Assembly (NCBI GenBank): GCA_028023455.1
Contig: JAQFVV010006717.1
Span: 184,001-248,000 of the forward strand
From: Epiperipatus broadwayi
Taxonomy: Eukaryota > Onychophora > Udeonychophora > Euonychophora > Peripatidae
Length of the DNA stretch: 64,000 nt
Direction: 5' to 3'
Shown here: positions 1 through 12,910 of the stretch, one piece after another
Numbering within the stretch: position 1 is the first letter of the stretch
How the letters are laid out: each line of letters opens with the position of its first letter
Position numbers and translations under genes: made by a program
The notes under the pieces: model-generated
Told to the model about the DNA's origin: nothing
The model's input: the letters and a program-made list of their open reading frames with translations, nothing else
Database searches by the model: none

Positions 1-337
1 ATCACATTATCTTTAATAATCCACATAATTCAAATAGCTTTAATTATTTGTTTTTTTCATATTTGGTAATAAAATGAAAACTTAAAAAATGCAACAACAT
101 AGATGGTTTTTTATGAATACACCATATGATTACAGCTATTAATTTTTTTTTAATATTCTTTAATTTTTTTCTTATGTACTATAGATTTCAAAACTCTGAT
201 TGTACACAAATGTTTGTAAAATCGACTAGTTTTAAAACCTCAAAATACAATCATTTTTATAGATAGAATAAACATCTCGACACTTCCCTATTCTTTTCAA
301 ATTCATATAAATAAAGATATAATAAAAGGCAAATGAT

Positions 338-380
338 CCCCAAGATGCATTTCATGCTGGTTCAGCACTCATCAGTTGGG
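338..380 (-). ncRNA. Type I hammerhead ribozyme, copy A
   Basis: Minus strand, 5' to 3': stem I CCCAA (380-376), box CTGATGA (375-369), stem II GTGCT..AGCAT (368-364 with 358-354, loop of 5), GAAA (353-350), then TGCATC ending at C17 (344), then TTGGG (343-339), which pairs with CCCAA. Every invariant core base is present. Stem III is the palindrome ATGCAT (350-345), too short for a stable hairpin, so two ribozymes probably pair in a dimer, as reported for other retroelement hammerheads. Predicted cleavage is after 344. Confidence 0.75.
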
Positions 381-740
381 CTAGGACACTATTTCTCATA
401 TATATCTTTTTTATATGCAAATTATTTATCTAGAGTAAATTGTTTCATTTTCATTTACCATTGTCAAACTCCCTCAACTCACAACTTTGACGCCATCCAT
501 TTCAGATAAATACACTAATGATTATTACTAATCATTTTCGAAACTAGATATTATCTCTAGCACAGATATAAACTTTAAACCTTACTTAAAAATTAATATG
601 TCTTTTTTTTTAATTTACACACACAGAGTTATTCACCTATCTCTGTCCCCTATGTAATATCTTTATAGATATAATGAACACCTCCACACTTCCCCATTCT
701 TTTCAAATTCATATAAATAAAGATATAATAAAAGACAAAT

Positions 741-785
741 GACCCCCAAGATGCATTTCGAGCTGAACCAGCACTCATCAGTTGG
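741..785 (-). ncRNA. Type I hammerhead ribozyme, copy B
   Basis: Minus strand: stem I CCAA (785-782), CTGATGA (781-775), stem II GTGCTG with CAGCTC around a GTT loop (774-760, one T:T mismatch), GAAA (759-756), palindrome ATGCAT (756-751), C17 at 750, then TTGG pairing with CCAA. The core is complete and the first stem II pair is the usual G-C. Core and stem III are identical to copy A while the stem II loop differs, so this is a conserved structure, not simple sequence identity. Confidence 0.78.
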
Positions 786-966
786 TCCAGATCACTATCT
801 TTCATATATATCTTTATATGGATATAATCTATTACAACGTAACGATTTCCAAGTCAAGATTATTACTCTAATCTATTTAGAGTATATAATGACGTTAAAT
901 ACAATTATTTTAAGTGATACTGATACAACATGACAATTCTGTAATAAGATGAATGAATTTCTTATT

Positions 967-968
<2 letters not shown>

Positions 969-1057
<89 letters not shown>
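969..1057. repeat. (TA)n microsatellite
   Basis: Nearly pure TA dinucleotides with one AG/TAT interruption near 1016. Alternating Tyr-Ile reading frames across it are artefacts. Confidence 0.97.
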
Positions 1058-1058
<1 letters not shown>

Positions 1059-2053
1059 AGACTGATTGGTTTCATGGCACACAATATACTTTGAATGTAA
1101 TATATTTAAAGATAAACACAGACAAAATTTACATTTATAATTATTTATTATAATCTGGAATAGCTAAAATATTTTTGTTGTTTCTGAATTATTTTAAATT
1201 AAATATAAAAAAATTTCTATATAAAACAAATATTTTATTTTAATTTTATCTGATTTTGACCAAAAGAAAAAATCGAATGTTTTCATATAACAATGAAAAA
1301 ATACCATTTTCGTATAAAAAAAGGGTGGTTACTTTAATAAATGTGCATATGATTATGATATTTAATTCTAATCTATTTTTATTTCAAGAATAAAGGGGAA
1401 AAATCTATTTTTGGCTTTGAAGAATGCAAATAAAAACAACTGTTATTTGGCTATAGACTTGATTTTATTAATTAAGAAAGAAAAGGACTTAAATTAATCC
1501 TCCTGTTTATACATTCTATAGTATATATTACAAATAGTGGGTTAAATTTATCTGATTGTTATTGTGAAATAGTTAACATTAAAAAAAAAAAGAATTGTTG
1601 CTGTTAGTCTCAATGTTAGTAGCTTTGGACACACCACATGTTGCAGTTGAAATTCATAAATTATAGAAGCTGTTCTGAGTTGAGAATCTCCAGGAGTTAT
1701 CTTAGCTATTAACAAAGGTATGTTTTACTGACAATATGTATGAGAATCACTCTAATACTGATAGATCCCCATGGCGCAAGTTGAATTATGATAGACACAT
1801 GTAAACCAAATCTGAATTTATAGCACTTTGTATGCTGCTATTGAAATTTTGATGTTACATATAAATTGTAGATGGACAAATCGTCTATTGAGTAAAATAT
1901 ATGTGTAGATAATGACATATTATTTTAAATATTAACTCTGAAATTAACGAAAATCTATTTCTGTTTACGGCCCCCAAAAAAAAAAAAATTAATTAACCTG
2001 AATTATACATACTTGTTTTAGAAGTAAACAACTATTGAATGAATTGAATAAAT
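1058..2053. other. AT-rich spacer, nothing recognised
   Basis: No ORF with coding character, no RNA gene and no repeat family that I recognise. Short homopolymer A and T runs only. Confidence 0.6.
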
Positions 2054-2063
2054 TAGTCATTAA

Positions 2064-2111
<48 letters not shown>

Positions 2112-2163
2112 TTAATGACTATTATATATATATATATATATATCATATATATATATATATATA
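2054..2163. repeat. (TA)n arrays inside a palindrome
   Basis: TAGTCATTAATGAATA (2054-2069) and its exact reverse complement (2106-2121) flank a (TA)n core. A second (TA)n array follows and ends in AAATGACT, part of the same flank. The tract could extrude as a cruciform. Confidence 0.9.
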
Positions 2164-2651
2164 AATGACTGACCAGTGAAAAACAAATTTAAAATCCTCT
2201 AGAAAATAAAAACTCTGTATATGTATATTTACTTTTTTACATCATTCATAGAGTTAGAAAAAACACCTAATTTGTTTTAATTTTAAGAGATGAAAATGCA
2301 TATTTTTGATTGAATTAATACATTCATATTTTTTATAATTAAATTGTAAAAATAATTTGATTGTTAACAAAAAACAAGAATTAATAATTAAAGTATTACT
2401 TTACATTATGTATATGCATTACAAATATAATCATTTTATACTTATATATAATTAAAATATAATAATGTTGGCTTGTAGAGTTATTAAGTTAATTATTAGA
2501 AATTGTAATATTATGTATATATTATAATGTGTAATAATTTATATGTTTATTTAAGGTCATTCACTATTAATTTATATATTAAAATAGAATAACATTTACT
2601 GGCTTATTAGTGAAAGGAATTTTTCTATTACCATAGATGCACATTCACAAA

Positions 2652-2705
<54 letters not shown>

Positions 2706-3899
2706 GTGTGTGTGTATGCGCGTGTTTTGTAACCATTTATTTATATATTTCAGTAATTTTTAATTCTGTTTTTCAATCTATTGGAACAATATGTGATATT
2801 CTATAGAAATCTAAAATGGACATTTTTTTGTATTATTGAAATATTATCCAGACTTTCACTTTATTTTTTATTATCTTTACTTTTAATTAATCGAAAATCT
2901 ATTAATCATTATTTTAAGATATTCCAATAAAGATATTTGATACTAAAATAAATAAAAGTACTGGATATTTTCTCATGTTTACAGACACCAGGAGTGTTTA
3001 TATAATTCTACATACAAATATTTAGATGACAAGAAGGTAGTCAAGATCACTTTGATCATGATTATTCGTTCATTTAGAGCTAGTACATTCATGGTTACAA
3101 ATAATTTGGAGCATTGACATTTTTTTATCATTGATATAATAATACAGCAGTTTTTAATATAACCTTAAGCGCACGCAGCAGGAAGTATCCGATGATTTTT
3201 TTTTTTAATGTAATGTCACATGATTGGTATTTTTTTGATGATTATTCATTCACCTTATGTTTTATTGTATGTCTCCATTGAAACCAGTCAGAAGGAATGA
3301 CTGATGATTATTTTTGGGTAATACTGTGCTATTACTTCTAATGATGATCTGTTGATTTCTTGGTTTAATTTAGGATACGATAAAACAGTTTATTATTATT
3401 TTATATTCCATATATATAATCTTACATCTACATCCATATTTTCAAAGAGTTTTATCATATCAAAAATTATTATTTTTATGAAATAAAAAATATCTTCAAT
3501 TGAAAACTTTTATGAGGATTAAGCTTCATCCTTTTAATAAAATTAAGTAATACATTATTATAATCTCTAAAATCTTTAAAAAAATAAATGCTAATTAACT
3601 TTTTGTTTCTTAAATAATAAGAATTATGGTCTTATGTGTATATTTAAAATATTAATATAATATGAGTTATTTATGAAGAAAAAAATACAAATATATATAA
3701 ATATTTATATTACGTTACCACATAAATAATCACATACATATATAATTACACTTTAACGCTAGAAATATATGTGACCAATGAAATTAATGCAGGGTTAAAT
3801 CTTTCATATTTTTATATTTATATATAAGAACATAAACAATAATTAAGTACACAATCTTAGCTCATTACTCAGCCATTATACACTTATTTTGAAGATTAA
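2164..3899. other. AT-rich spacer with one TA/TG microsatellite
   Basis: A (TA)n tract runs from 2653 to 2702 and continues as (TG)n with a GCGCG interruption to about 2725. No gene is seen. Near 3290 a GAAAC and a CTGATGA lie close together but do not form a hammerhead (see rejected items). Confidence 0.6.
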
Positions 3900-4020
3900 A
3901 TTCCTGATATCATATGAACAAAAGATTTGAACACCTGATTTCAAGAGACTAATCTTTATATTGGTGTAAATTATTGATATCATATGAACCAGAGATTTGA
4001 ACTCCTGATTTTATACTGGT
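3900..4020. repeat. Imperfect tandem duplication of about 70 bp
   Basis: GATATCATATGAAC..AGATTTGAAC..CCTGATTT occurs twice in direct order, followed both times by a TTATA-TTGGTGTAA block. Read on the minus strand, the GAGTTCAAATCTC part resembles a tRNA B box, but no A box is visible at the expected distance, so SINE origin is only a suggestion. Confidence 0.6.
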
Positions 4021-5202
4021 GTAATACAAGTACAATTTTCTCAAAAGGTGAGTTTGCTGTTGTGTGAAAAAATACCCTTTTCTTTTTCTTTGATTTAAAA
4101 AAAAACGGAGTAGAAGATATTTTTAATGTCCACCCATATGTTCTTGTTATTTCAGCTGTTACTATTATGTAATTATACATATAATAAAAGTCATTACTGA
4201 AATTATTAAGAGTACAGTATAGTGAGATTTCTAGATTTCAACTCTGAGTTTAAATCCAAAAAAAGAAAAAAATGTTTTCAGTTACATGATAATTTTAATA
4301 TGAAACATCAGATAACTTTCTGAAGACAAAATAAATTTGTGAAGAAATTTATAATCGTTGATTTAATATTTACAGTTATGGTGGACGAAGTTAATTATAG
4401 CCTCATTCTCAAAAGGCATAAAAGAAAGAAATTGGTAAGTAAAAGCATAAAAATGCAAATCCAAACTGCCATTTAGTGACCCACAAATGTAACCACTTTC
4501 AATTAAAGGCAGATTGCATAAACTGAAAAACTAATAGCAAAGACAACATTATTACACTTTGTAAAATTAGAAAAAAAGATGATGAGAAGTTTGATGTGAA
4601 AATTGGAAATGTATATTATTAAAAAGTCACAACTACTGAAAAAGCAAATAGATTTATATTCATTGCGGATAAATAATGGAAGAGCAAGGTTAATGGGATA
4701 TTAGAAAAGCTGGAACAATAGATATTTAATTTAATGCAAACTAACAAAAAAACCTATTTACTGTATTTTCAAATTAGTATAGAAGACAATAATGTCAAAT
4801 TAGAAAAATTATTGAAAAATGATAGCACTATGGATAAATTTAATTATGAAGACAGAAGAGAATAGATACAGAGTTTGCATTTTGTAAAACACTAAATTCT
4901 ATGATTTTATTTCTTAAGTAGACAAGAGAGTATCCAAATAATGATACATTATAATTATATTAATTTTATCTAACAGAAAATGTGTATTTTAAAATTATAT
5001 TGATTTTAAAAATTGATCATCAATTGGTGTGATTTAAGAAACATGTTAGAGTAAAACAAGAGAGAGGCAAAAACTATTAAGAAAGATAATAATACATTGT
5101 TTTCATAATTTGTAAAGCATGCCATTAAATATTAATTAGAAAATATATATCATAAAATATTAACAGACTTTGAAGATTGCTAAAACTTCTCTGATATTGA
5201 GA
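4021..5202. other. AT-rich spacer, nothing recognised
   Basis: Only short unsupported reading frames. No repeat recognised apart from homopolymers. Confidence 0.55.
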
Positions 5203-5380
5203 GTACCAAACTCTGCATACAGTAGTGCCACCAAGTGCAAGCCTTTGCAATCAAAAGATGCAGAAAGGTGTATGCATAAAATGAGTAAACATTAGATAAT
5301 GATTTTATACAAAAATATTCCTGTATCCATTGATTGCCAAGGCTTGCATTTGGTGGCATTTCTGTATGGAGAGTTTGGTA
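5203..5380. repeat. Fold-back fragment of a hammerhead-linked repeat family
   Basis: The left arm (about 5203-5280) is the diverged reverse complement of the right arm (about 5304-5380): both contain a GGCTTGCA-TTGGTGGCA core and the GAGAGTTTGGTA / TACCAAACTCT ends. The right arm and the CATTAGAT..GATTTTATAC block before it align in direct order with 43252-43352, which lies just downstream of a hammerhead. The ribozyme itself is absent here. Inverted partial copies of this kind are common in Penelope-like pseudo-LTRs; the assignment is inference. Confidence 0.65.
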
Positions 5381-6474
5381 TTCTTTTCAACAGCATGTGT
5401 AAGCATACAAAATGGTAACCATGTGATGTTTTGATGGTTTCACTATCAATTATGATATCATATACAATAAAAACTTGTTCTTGCAGTTTTAGAAAAGTTT
5501 TGTTTTCTCATAAATATCAGTGTCTTCTACAAAAATATTTAAATATTTTTCAAATTTATATAAAAGTCTACAATGTGAGTGAAAACTATAGATTTTATCA
5601 TTTATCCACAAAATATTGATTCACACATTTGACTGCTACTTACTTTAATTCTAAACATATAATTGGAATTTACTACTGCTTTTGTCAGATACTCTTTAAA
5701 ATAAAACTTTTCAACAATATCAAATTTCACACATTTGACTCAATTAACATGCTATTTTGGGGAATATTTTTTTACTATAATTACTTATTTTAATATTTTA
5801 TATTGTTATTGTCTTAGTATAATGAACTATACAATATCATTGGTGCAGTCAATATTTAATGATATAAAAATAGATTTACCTTATGGGTCTCTATTAAAAC
5901 TTTTCAAAATATGGAATAAGCTGGATAATGGTCAACTTGCAATGATTAACAACCAAGCACTGATTATATTTTAGTAGTAATAAAATGGCTGTATTGATTA
6001 GAAATTCATGAAATATCCAAACATTTCAAGTACCAAAACTAGAATGAGGACCTTATGCACCAGAATCTAACATTCTACCAGTACAAAAATCATATTAGGT
6101 AATATACACTTGTGTAACATCATATAATATCTCCAAAAGTACTTTCTATAACTATGTTGCTATTGTAAAATTGATCAATGTGTGACAATTTCCAAATAAA
6201 TCTGCATTATTGTAATTTTTGTTGTCATCACAATATTCTTAATTGTCAATCTTGTATTAACTTGCATATAATTAAATAATTATGGTAATTGTTAAACAAA
6301 CATGTAAATTTAATTATTTCATTAATTTAATACAAATCACAATATAAGCCATTTAAATAAAATTCTTGGAACTTTAAATTTGTAATTCACCTGACTATTA
6401 TAGCTGCAAATTTTTTTTAATATTTCCTCAAAACAGGTCCATATGTAGATATGTAGATAGTCAGGTAGACAAAC

Positions 6475-6476
<2 letters not shown>
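5381..6476. other. AT-rich spacer, nothing recognised
   Basis: Short frames at 5431-5619 and 5735-5974 show no recognisable domain and no support for being genes. Confidence 0.55.

Positions 6477-7885
<1,409 letters not shown>

Positions 7886-7974
<89 letters not shown>
7886..7974. repeat. (TA)n microsatellite, about 44 units
   Basis: Uninterrupted TA dinucleotides between CCAGA and GATCAGC. Confidence 0.97.
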
Positions 7975-7977
<3 letters not shown>

Positions 7978-8578
7978 CAGCAACTGCTGGTTTGTTTAGT
8001 TAGTACTTTAAAATTATGGATTGATTTTTATATATATTAGCAGTTTTTAAATTAAAAGCTGTTGAAAAGCCTTTAATTTTTTTAATTTAGCAAACAAATA
8101 TTTTTTTGTTATCGTATATAGGAAATATGACATAGATTTAAAATTTTGATATTTTACTTATAATATATAGAAAATTGGATAAGATCAGATTATAGTAATT
8201 AGTCATCTTAAAATTAAAACTATAATTGTAAAACATATTTTCTTATGATAGGGCACCGAATATGGAACCGCTATCCTTATAATGTTATTTATACATATTC
8301 CTTATTCATTTTTTAATAATACAATCAAGTACAAAATAAATCAGATTAAAAATAAGATTATTGTTAAAAATGTATAAGATATATAATTATTACATTCTCT
8401 AAAATCTATAATGTGTTATACTTGTTTAAAAATGAATGTGTACTAATTGTTTTTTCATATATATGTGAATATTGTAACTCTGATAAATATTTATTATCAG
8501 TTGAAAATATAAAAAAAATATCAAGAAATAAATTTTATTTGCATTATAAAAATTATTAAAGATATGCAAATAATATTT
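7975..8578. other. AT-rich spacer, nothing recognised
   Basis: Left flank of the Penelope-like element. No feature recognised. Confidence 0.55.
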
Positions 8579-9400
8579 TTTTAGATATTTTAATTGAAAG
8601 AAGGGAAGGTGGTTCTTTATCTCATTGTATATATAAAAAGCCAACACACACTGGGATGTATCTACATTTTTCTTCTCATTATCATTCTGCACAATTATTT
8701 TCAGTGGCAAATACATTGTTGGATAGAACTAAGAGACTTTCTGATGATAGCCATTTTCTCCAGGATATTTCACTATTAAAAAAATACTTTTTGATAATAG
8801 TTTTAATTACAGCATTATTAATAGGGCTTATACATATAAAAAGAAAAAAAGATTTTGATACATCAGAAATTAAGACAATTTTGCCATATATAATATTCAC
8901 ACAGTTTACACTATTTTTTTTAAAAAAAATAATGAAATATTTCCACTTCCTAAATATAATTTTTTTTTGGAGTGTCATGGTGTATATGAAATTCCATGTA
9001 GGGTCTGTTCACATACATATATTGGACAAACTAATCATAGAATAAATATTAGAAAGGAATAATACATTTTGGCAGTCAGAGAAAAATCCAATTCATCAGC
9101 TATTTATTCTCATAAAATTAACTAATCATGATATCAATTTTGATAAAACAAATATTCTAGCAAAAATTGAACAATATGACCAGAGATTGCTAAGAGAAGC
9201 TATAGAGATTTTTAAAAGGCCCAAGAATATAAATGAAAGGTGTGAATTAAAGAAGATTAACAACATTTGAAAGAAGCTATTGAAAGACAAAATAAATTTT
9301 AAAACATCTCAATCAATAAAATTTAAGTATGGGGAGAAACAAAAAAATAAAAATGATTTTGAATCTTACACACATTTCTATGATTTGAGAAAGAGATCAC
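8579..9400 (+). pseudogene. Penelope-like RT C-terminus plus GIY-YIG endonuclease, 5'-truncated unit
   Basis: Frame pieces here align with the C-terminal third of the downstream unit: a tract reading HTG..LHFSSHYHSAQLFSVAN, then a degraded linker. The endonuclease has Gly-Val-Tyr at 8979-8987 and Tyr-Ile-Gly-Gln-Thr at about 9018-9032, the two halves of the GIY-YIG nuclease core, with a Cys-x2-Cys pair between them. A Lys/Arg-rich tail (EAIEIFKRPK) follows and ends at the hammerhead. In Penelope-like elements this nuclease nicks the target to prime reverse transcription. RT palm motifs are absent because the unit is truncated at its 5' end. At least two frameshifts and a Trp-to-stop change near 9270 break the frame. 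Confidence 0.8.
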
Positions 9401-9401
9401 T

Positions 9402-9436
9402 CTGAGGAAGGTACTTGTTATTGTACTGAAACGTCA
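9402..9436 (+). ncRNA. Hammerhead-like motif at the Penelope unit junction
   Basis: CTGAGGA (9402-9408) fits the core box CUGANGA. It is followed by a stem II of AG-TAC with GTACT (one bulged G, loop TTGTTATT), GAAA (9428-9431), the palindrome ACGT (9431-9434) and C17 at 9435. Stem I is weak: only scattered pairs between AGAGATCACT and AACTATTTAG. The motif sits exactly where the truncated unit ends and the next unit begins, as known for hammerheads in Penelope pseudo-LTRs. Activity is doubtful because of stem I. Confidence 0.55.
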
Positions 9437-9457
9437 ACTATTTAGCTATTTTACTAC

Positions 9458-11015
9458 ATGGAATATCCTGAAAATAACAATAATATGAAATCATCATTTA
9501 TCAGTGAAAATATTAGATTTAACATTATTAATTTTTACAGGAAAGATTTGTTTACAGAATGGAGGTATTTTGAAAGATTGTGTGTGAAGAAAATTAAAAC
9601 CATTTGTGATCTTCAATTTTTAGTCAATTGTAAAATAAATGGACTTTACCCTAGCTGTTATAAACTTCTCTTCCATATATGCATATAAAAAAAATTGATG
9701 CAGTTTTAAATAAGGCATATTTTGATATTTTAACTGCTTTTATTAGAAATATAAGAAAAACGTTAGATTTTTTAGATAAAAAATTGTTAAACTACACCTT
9801 TCATTAAGTAATACTTTTCATCCAACATTATGGCTAATTTGTGATAAGATCATTGATTTTAGAGTGACTAAAGAAAATGATTTTAAATTTCGAAGGAAAC
9901 AAATAAATTTAACAAACAGCTTAAAAAAACAGGAAATGCTAACTTTGTCTTTGTCTGAATGAGAAAGTATACATGCTGTAAAGAATTGAATAAAGGTTTT
10001 AATTTTGTGATTACACCTACAAAATTACCTTATGAGGATATTATCTGCAGAGTGGAAAGTAATTTATCAAAAATACCTTGTGGGGAAGCAGATATAGTGA
10101 GAGGAGAAATATATATTTTAAATAAAGCAAAACCATCTAAAAACAATTTATCAATTAATGAAAGAAGAGCTTTGTTTGCATTAAAAAAATGACAAATTTA
10201 TTACTATCCTTCTGGCAGATAAGGGTAATGCTATAGTAATTTTAATAGGGTTGATTATTATAAGAAAATATATATTTCATTAACTGATAATATTTATAAG
10301 AAAATTTATAGAGACCCTATGACTTACCTTGAAAAGAAAATGAAAGCATTAATTTATTTTATTGATCTAGATTTAGAAACAAAGATCTAGCTTACTTTCA
10401 GGGTAAAATCTTTTTATCCAAAATTATATGGTTTATCAAAAATTCATAAAACAGATATTCCATTGAGCCACATTTAACAGAAATGTCATCATATGTTAAA
10501 GATGCCAATCATTTTCTTGAACTTATCTAGAATATTAAATTGACTAAGATTGATATTTTGGTAAGATTTGATATGATTTCACTTTTTACTAGAGTACTTG
10601 AAGCTATTCAAGTTTTAAAAAATATTCAATTACCTGGTTTTGATTGAACACTGCTTATCGAATACATTTTTTTGTTTTTGATGGGCAGATCTATAAGCAA
10701 ACATCAGGACTAGCTATGGGTTTACCAATTTCTCCAGCATTAGCTTCTATTTTTATGGAGGATTTGGAAAATAAAATTTTGACTTCAGTAGTCAAAAAAC
10801 CATCTATATGGCTGAGGTATGTTGATGATGCCTTTGTTATTTGGCCTCATGGTAAGCATGCTCTTGATGACTTTTTAAATTTTTTAAACTCTTTACACAC
10901 CAATATCAGATTTACTATGGAAATAGAAAATAATAGCCAATTGCCTTCTTTAGATGTTTTAATTAAAAGAAGGGAAGATGGTTCTTCATCTCATGGTATA
11001 TATATATATATCCCA

Positions 11016-11064
<49 letters not shown>

Positions 11065-11795
11065 CACACTGGGAGATATGTAAATTTTTCTTCTTATCAT
11101 CATTCTGCACAACTATTTTCAGTGGCAAAGACATTGTTGGATAGAACTAAGAGACTTTCTGATGATAGCCATTTTCTCCAGGATATTTGTGCTACTAAAA
11201 AAATGTTTTTTGATAATGGTTTTAATTACAGCATAATTAATAGGGCTTATACATATAAAACGAAAAAAGATTTTGATATATCATAAATTAAGACAATTTT
11301 GCCATATATAAAAGGAGTAACTGATAAAATTGGTAACATTTTAAAAAATAAATAATATTCACACAGTTTACACTACTATTAAAAAAAATAATGAATTATT
11401 TTCACTTCCTAAAGATAAAATTTCTTTGGAGTGTCATGGTGTATATGAAATTCCATGTAGGGTCTGTTCACATACATATATTGGATAGACTAATCATAGA
11501 ATAAATATTAGAAAGGAAGAACACATTTTGGCAGTCAGAGAAAATTTTAGTAAAAATTGAACAATATGATCTGAGATTGCTAAGAGAAGCTATAGAGATT
11601 TTTAAAAGACCCAAGAGCATAAATGAAAGGTGTGAATTAAAGAAGATTAACAACATTTGGAAGAAGCTATTGGAAGACAAAATAAATTTTAAAACTTTTC
11701 AACCAATAGAATTTAAGTATGAGGAGATGCAAAAAGATAAAAATGATTTTAAATCTCACACAAATTCCTATGATTTGAGAAAGAGAATGCTCTGA
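9458..11795 (+). pseudogene. Penelope-like RT / GIY-YIG endonuclease, longer unit, broken
   Basis: Pieces in order: an N-terminal block (9458-9687) with DLQFLVNCKINGLYPSCYKL, typical of the region before the Penelope RT; a block (9959-10192) with KGFNFVITPTKLPYEDII, the element's pre-RT motif; a degraded PKLYGLSKIHKT block near 10420-10460; and an RT palm ORF (10644-11060) with SGLAMGLPISPALASIFMED and the catalytic YVDD at 10818-10829. The endonuclease has Gly-Val-Tyr at 11438-11446, but Gln after Tyr-Ile-Gly has become TAG (11486-11488). The basic tail ends at 11795. Several frameshifts and stops (TGA at 9959, among others) separate the pieces, and a (TA)n expansion interrupts the RT-endonuclease linker. 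This is the master half of the element but is not functional. Confidence 0.85.
10998..11059 (+). repeat. (TA)n expansion inside the Penelope ORF
   Basis: The truncated unit has only a short GTATATATAAA here (codons reading Gly/Cys-Ile-Tyr-Lys). This unit has about 60 bp of TA repeats with a CCCATA interruption at the same codons. Confidence 0.9.
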
Positions 11796-11825
11796 GGAAG
11801 GTAATTGTTATTGTACTGAAATGTT
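11792..11825 (+). ncRNA. Decayed hammerhead-like motif, second Penelope unit
   Basis: CTGAGGA (11792-11798) and GAAA (11818-11821) are kept at the same spacing as at 9402. Stem II has lost a pair (GGTAAT against GTACT), and the ACGT palindrome is now ATGT. It marks the 3' end of the longer unit. Confidence 0.45.
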
Positions 11826-11919
11826 AACTATTTAGCTATTTACTACATGGAATATCCTGAAAATAATAATAATATGAAATCATCATTTATCCGTGAAAAT
11901 ATTAGAATTAATATTATAT

Positions 11920-12840
11920 AGATATATACAAATCAATGCATAAAGGAATGAGAAGAGATAAATTATAACATTGCCTTAATGAATTACTTTATAGCAAAAA
12001 TGGAGCATAATTTATATAGAAGTAGATATTTTTTACATTATGCAGGTTATCTAAAAGTCATTCTAAGAAGATGCAATAGTTATTACTTTCACTGAAAAGA
12101 TATAAACTAGAATTTTTAAAAATATATAATTAAGCAAGGTTTTGTAATCCTTCCAGAAAAAAGTTTGTTGCAATAGATTTAAAATATATTATATAATATA
12201 CCAATTAAGCAGATTAAAGATTTAGCACACAGTGCATGTAGAGATAATTGTGTTTTATGAAATATTTTGTTATATAACTGTTGTTCTTTTTTTAGCAGTA
12301 AGGCTAGCAGTACTTGTTTATAAGCAGTTACTATGGTTACTGGTAATCTATACAGAATGGTAGATAAAATATGGATAAAGAAAAGAAAAATATGTACAAA
12401 TCAATACCTAAAAAGATATATTCAGACAGACTAATGTATACATTGTTTTTATACTTATAAGATATATGAAGGCAATTTAATTTGGATTCAAAAATTTGCT
12501 AGTTTGTAAATTTTAAACAATATTAATTTAACTAGAAGATAGTATTAAAATAATATCTTTATCAAAAAAAAAATACTGTCTGGAATTTATTGATTACTAA
12601 CTTTTATAAAAATATTTTTTATTTTAACTAAAAAAAAATTATTGCTATTAAGATCTAATTAAGCAAGATAAAATCCTTTATTATTTACTGCAGTAGTAAA
12701 TTAGTGATGCATTTTGGAACTCAAAATCATGATACCCCAGATATGTCATATCTGATACTTGGTTTTTATGAACTTCCAAACAATAAACCATTTAATAATT
12801 ATTTTTAACATAATACAGAATATATTAACACAATTTCTTT

Positions 12841-12910
<70 letters not shown>

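Larger units (their letters stand above)
258..830 (-). mobile_element. Retrozyme-like tandem repeat pair, each copy with a hammerhead ribozyme
   Basis: Two direct copies of a segment of about 165 bp (258-425 and 663-830) align well by eye, sharing a CACTTCCC..ATTCTTTTCAAATTC stretch and the block around the ribozymes. Read on the minus strand, each copy holds a type I hammerhead core. The predicted cleavage sites (344|343 and 750|749) lie 406 nt apart, so a minus-strand transcript would release a monomer of about 406 nt. Metazoan retrozymes are known as non-coding retroelements of a few hundred bp, in tandem, with type I hammerheads, that produce small circular RNAs. This locus fits that plan. 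The DNA between the two repeats shows no ORF. Alternative: two pseudo-LTRs of a decayed Penelope-like element. I saw no clear target-site duplication. Confidence 0.7.
8579..11919 (+). mobile_element. Penelope-like retroelement with tandem pseudo-LTR layout
   Basis: A truncated unit (8579 to about 9435) is followed head-to-tail by a longer unit (about 9436 to 11825). The start of the unit then repeats (about 11826-11919). The left direct repeat, 8579-9515, matches the right one, about 10945-11919, over C-terminal RT, endonuclease, hammerhead-like motif and the first 80 bp of the next unit. Penelope-like elements typically show this: a full copy preceded by a 5'-truncated tandem copy, the shared part being the pseudo-LTR. 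The proteins are RT of the Penelope class and a GIY-YIG endonuclease. Stops and frameshifts in both units make the copy inactive. I saw no convincing target-site duplication. Confidence 0.85.

Noticed and set aside
953-1153. Reading frames of repeated Tyr-Ile (also near 7846, 21000, 22150, 40944)
   Set aside because: They are translations of (TA)n microsatellites with no coding support.
3280-3312. GAAAC then CTGATGA, a possible type II hammerhead order
   Set aside because: Stems I and III cannot form with the available bases.
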